A stretch of DNA of 10,902 nt from Ahrensia sp. (GTDB lineage Bacteria; Pseudomonadota; Alphaproteobacteria; Rhizobiales; Rhizobiaceae), in NCBI GenBank assembly GCA_024639025.1, contig JAHEJF010000025.1:1-10902 (forward strand). Direction: 5' to 3'. The notes beneath the pieces were generated by a model. It had not been told where the DNA came from and searched no databases. It was given only the letters and a program-made list of their open reading frames with translations. Shown here in pieces: positions 9,094 through 10,902 of this stretch (position 1 is its first letter; each line of letters starts with the position of its first letter). Made by a program: the position numbers and the translations under genes.

Positions 9094-10479
9094 ATGGATA
9101 CCAAGCCAATGCCTTTCGTGCCGCCACACCCGGTGCCGCGCACGGAACCGCCAACCCACTTGGAGACAATTCGCACGGTAATGCGCAACCCGCTTGAGCT
9201 GTGGGGCGAAATTACCTATCGCGAGCCCTGCATCAAGGCGCGCTTTCTCAATGAAACAACGGTCATCGCAAACCATCCTGAATTGATACGCCATGTGTTG
9301 GTGGACAACGCCAAGAACTACAAAATGGCCCGTATTCGGCAACTGATCCTCCGCCCCATTCTGCGCGATGGTTTGCTGACTGCCGAGGGAGAAATATGGA
9401 AACGGTCGCGCAAGGCGATGGCACCGGTGTTCACACCGCGCCATATTCACGGTTTTGCGGAGATGATGTTGGCGGCCACCGACCAGTTCGCAGAGAAATA
9501 TCGCGAGCAGGAAGCGGTTCACGACATCAGCCACGACATGACCGAGCTGACCTTTGAAGTATTGTCGGCAACGCTGTTTTCCGGTGAGGTGGTCACAGAT
9601 GGCGTCGATTTTTCCACCGATGTCGATGAGCTGCTGTCGACCATGGGCTCAGTTGATCCGCTGGATTTGCTGAAAGCACCTGAATGGCTACCGCGCATTC
9701 GCCGCTTGCGCGGGCGCAAAGTCCTGGACAAGTTCAGAAGCGTGGTGCGCAACACAATGGATATGCGCCGAGCCAAACTTCAGTCCAACCCGGATGATGT
9801 GGCCAATGACTTTTTGACATTGCTGCTTAATGCCGAGGGACCAAGTGGCCTGACCGCCGATGAAATTGAGGACAATCTGATCACATTTATCGGCGCTGGG
9901 CATGAAACAACGGCACGGGCGCTTGGCTGGACGCTGTATCTGTTGTCCAAGGCCCCGCATGAGCGGGTCATCGTCGAGGATGAAATCGACCAGGTACTCA
10001 AGTCGGATCCCGAACCGGTCCAATGGCTGGAATTGATGCCCAAGACGCGCGCTGTATTTGAAGAGGCGATGCGTTTATATCCTCCGGCTCCTTCCATTAA
10101 TCGCGAGGCCATCGAAACCGAGCTGTTCACATTCAAAAGTGGCGAAGAGGTTGAAATCACCAAGGGTAACACGGTCCTGGTGATGCCGTGGACCTTGCAC
10201 AGAAACAGGATTCTCTGGGATGATCCGAACGCTTTCATACCGTCGCGGTTCTGGCCTGAAAACAGGGACAAGATCGACAGGTTTCAGTATCTGCCCTTCG
10301 GCGCCGGTCCCCGCATCTGCATCGGCGCGACATTTGCGTTGCAAGAAGCAGTGATCGCCTTGGCTCTTCTACTCAAGGAATTCCGCTTTGAAGCGACCCC
10401 TTCACTTGCGCCCTGGCCGGTCCAGAAACTCACTGTTCAACCACAAAATGGTCTGCCCATGCGTGTCACGCGCCGATGA
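9094..10479 (+). CDS. Cytochrome P450
   Basis: A 461-residue soluble heme-thiolate monooxygenase with no N-terminal membrane anchor; the start is rich in proline (MPFVPPHPVP). The I-helix oxygen-activating motif is AGHETT at residues 268-273. The K-helix ExxR is E324/R327 in EEAMRLYPP. The heme-binding loop FGAGPRICIG has the axial cysteine C409. MRLYPPAPSINREA and the length point to the long-chain-oxidising type of P450 (BM3/CYP4-like clans) rather than the short camphor-type enzymes, but the substrate cannot be assigned. No ferredoxin, ferredoxin reductase or reductase domain is in the window, so electrons must come from partners encoded elsewhere. The gene sits 30 bp after the GST and 61 bp before a hydantoinase-family gene on the same strand, suggesting a possible short operon. 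Confidence 0.97.
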   Translation: MDTKPMPFVPPHPVPRTEPPTHLETIRTVMRNPLELWGEITYREPCIKARFLNETTVIANHPELIRHVLVDNAKNYKMARIRQLILRPILRDGLLTAEGEIWKRSRKAMAPVFTPRHIHGFAEMMLAATDQFAEKYREQEAVHDISHDMTELTFEVLSATLFSGEVVTDGVDFSTDVDELLSTMGSVDPLDLLKAPEWLPRIRRLRGRKVLDKFRSVVRNTMDMRRAKLQSNPDDVANDFLTLLLNAEGPSGLTADEIEDNLITFIGAGHETTARALGWTLYLLSKAPHERVIVEDEIDQVLKSDPEPVQWLELMPKTRAVFEEAMRLYPPAPSINREAIETELFTFKSGEEVEITKGNTVLVMPWTLHRNRILWDDPNAFIPSRFWPENRDKIDRFQYLPFGAGPRICIGATFALQEAVIALALLLKEFRFEATPSLAPWPVQKLTVQPQNGLPMRVTRR

Positions 10480-10540
10480 GACCTCTTGCAATCCTGTCAA
10501 TCTGACTTACAGCAAGATGCATTAAAACAGGGCGACCTTT

Positions 10541-10902
10541 ATGTCATTTTCACTTGGTATCGACACCGGCGGCACATACACCGATGCGGTGATCTTTGAC
10601 GATATCAGCGGCAGCGTCAAAGCAAAGGCCAAGGCGTTGACGACGCGCCATGAATTGTCCATCGGCATCGCCAATGCTGCCGACAAGGTGCTCGACCTCG
10701 CCGGCATTAAAGCTGCGGATATAGCCATGGTGTCTATTTCGACGACACTGGCGACCAATGCTCTTGTCGAAGGACAAGGCGGACGGGCAGCGTTGGTCAT
10801 GATCGGCTTTGAAGCGGCAGATCTTGAACGCGGCGGCTTGAAAAAGGCACTGGGCAATGATCCTGTCGTGTTTGTGCCGGGCGGCCATGATGTCCACGGC
10901 AA
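10541..10902 (+). CDS. Hydantoinase/oxoprolinase family protein, N-terminal part (cut by window end)
   Basis: The first 120 residues of a protein that continues beyond the window. SLGIDTGGTYTDAVIFD at residues 4-20 is the phosphate-binding motif of the hydantoinase A/5-oxoprolinase N-terminal domain, an ASKHA-type ATPase. STTLATNALVEGQGG from residue 67 is the second typical block of this family. Members hydrolyse 5-oxoproline, hydantoins or, as acetone-carboxylase-like enzymes, use ATP in related reactions; the N-terminal domain alone does not tell which. AGGG (10529-10532) lies 8 nt before the ATG. The gap from the P450 stop is 61 bp and holds no clear terminator or strong promoter, so read-through from the P450 is possible. 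Whether a hyuB-like subunit follows is not visible. Confidence 0.9.
   Translation, partial: MSFSLGIDTGGTYTDAVIFDDISGSVKAKAKALTTRHELSIGIANAADKVLDLAGIKAADIAMVSISTTLATNALVEGQGGRAALVMIGFEAADLERGGLKKALGNDPVVFVPGGHDVHG

Noticed and set aside
10486..10513. TTGCAA / TACAGC as a promoter for the hydantoinase-family gene
   Set aside because: Both hexamers match poorly; co-transcription with the P450 is as likely.

Overview
The window looks like ordinary chromosome from an alphaproteobacterium, most likely of the Rhizobiales/Hyphomicrobiales. That rests on the GyrB sequence, above all its short acidic N-terminus leading into a rhizobial-type ATPase domain, on moderately GC-rich codon use, and on the style of the neighbouring genes. 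The taxon is an inference. No gene is visibly broken, and there is no tRNA, rRNA, insertion sequence, phage gene or CRISPR array.

Layout, left to right. An NAD(P)-dependent sugar epimerase/dehydratase-like gene (+) converges on a periplasmic gamma-glutamyltranspeptidase (ggt, -). A 193-bp divergent region separates ggt from a small unnamed protein (+) that carries a GPY motif and a CPKC pair. That gene's stop codon abuts the stop of gyrB (-). About 250 bp of probable gyrB promoter DNA follows, then a small VOC/glyoxalase-fold protein (-). A second 253-bp divergent region holds a MerR/LiuR-like dyad and a strong palindrome, and leads into a hotdog-fold thioesterase (+). The thioesterase converges on a Tas-type aldo/keto reductase (-). 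After a very short divergent gap comes a co-oriented run: glutathione S-transferase, cytochrome P450 and the first 120 residues of a hydantoinase/oxoprolinase-family protein, which is cut by the window edge.

Gene relationships. gyrB is the only housekeeping gene. The right half (thioesterase, aldo/keto reductase, GST, P450, hydantoinase-like) reads as a set of metabolic or detoxification enzymes. GST-P450-hydantoinase could be one transcript, although a good promoter candidate lies just before the P450. GGT, the VOC protein, GST and the oxoprolinase-like protein loosely share a glutathione/gamma-glutamyl theme, but nothing here proves they act together.

I found no clear novel multi-gene system. 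The items most worth checking are the possible GyrI-like fold of the small protein next to gyrB, and the MerR-type dyad upstream of the thioesterase.
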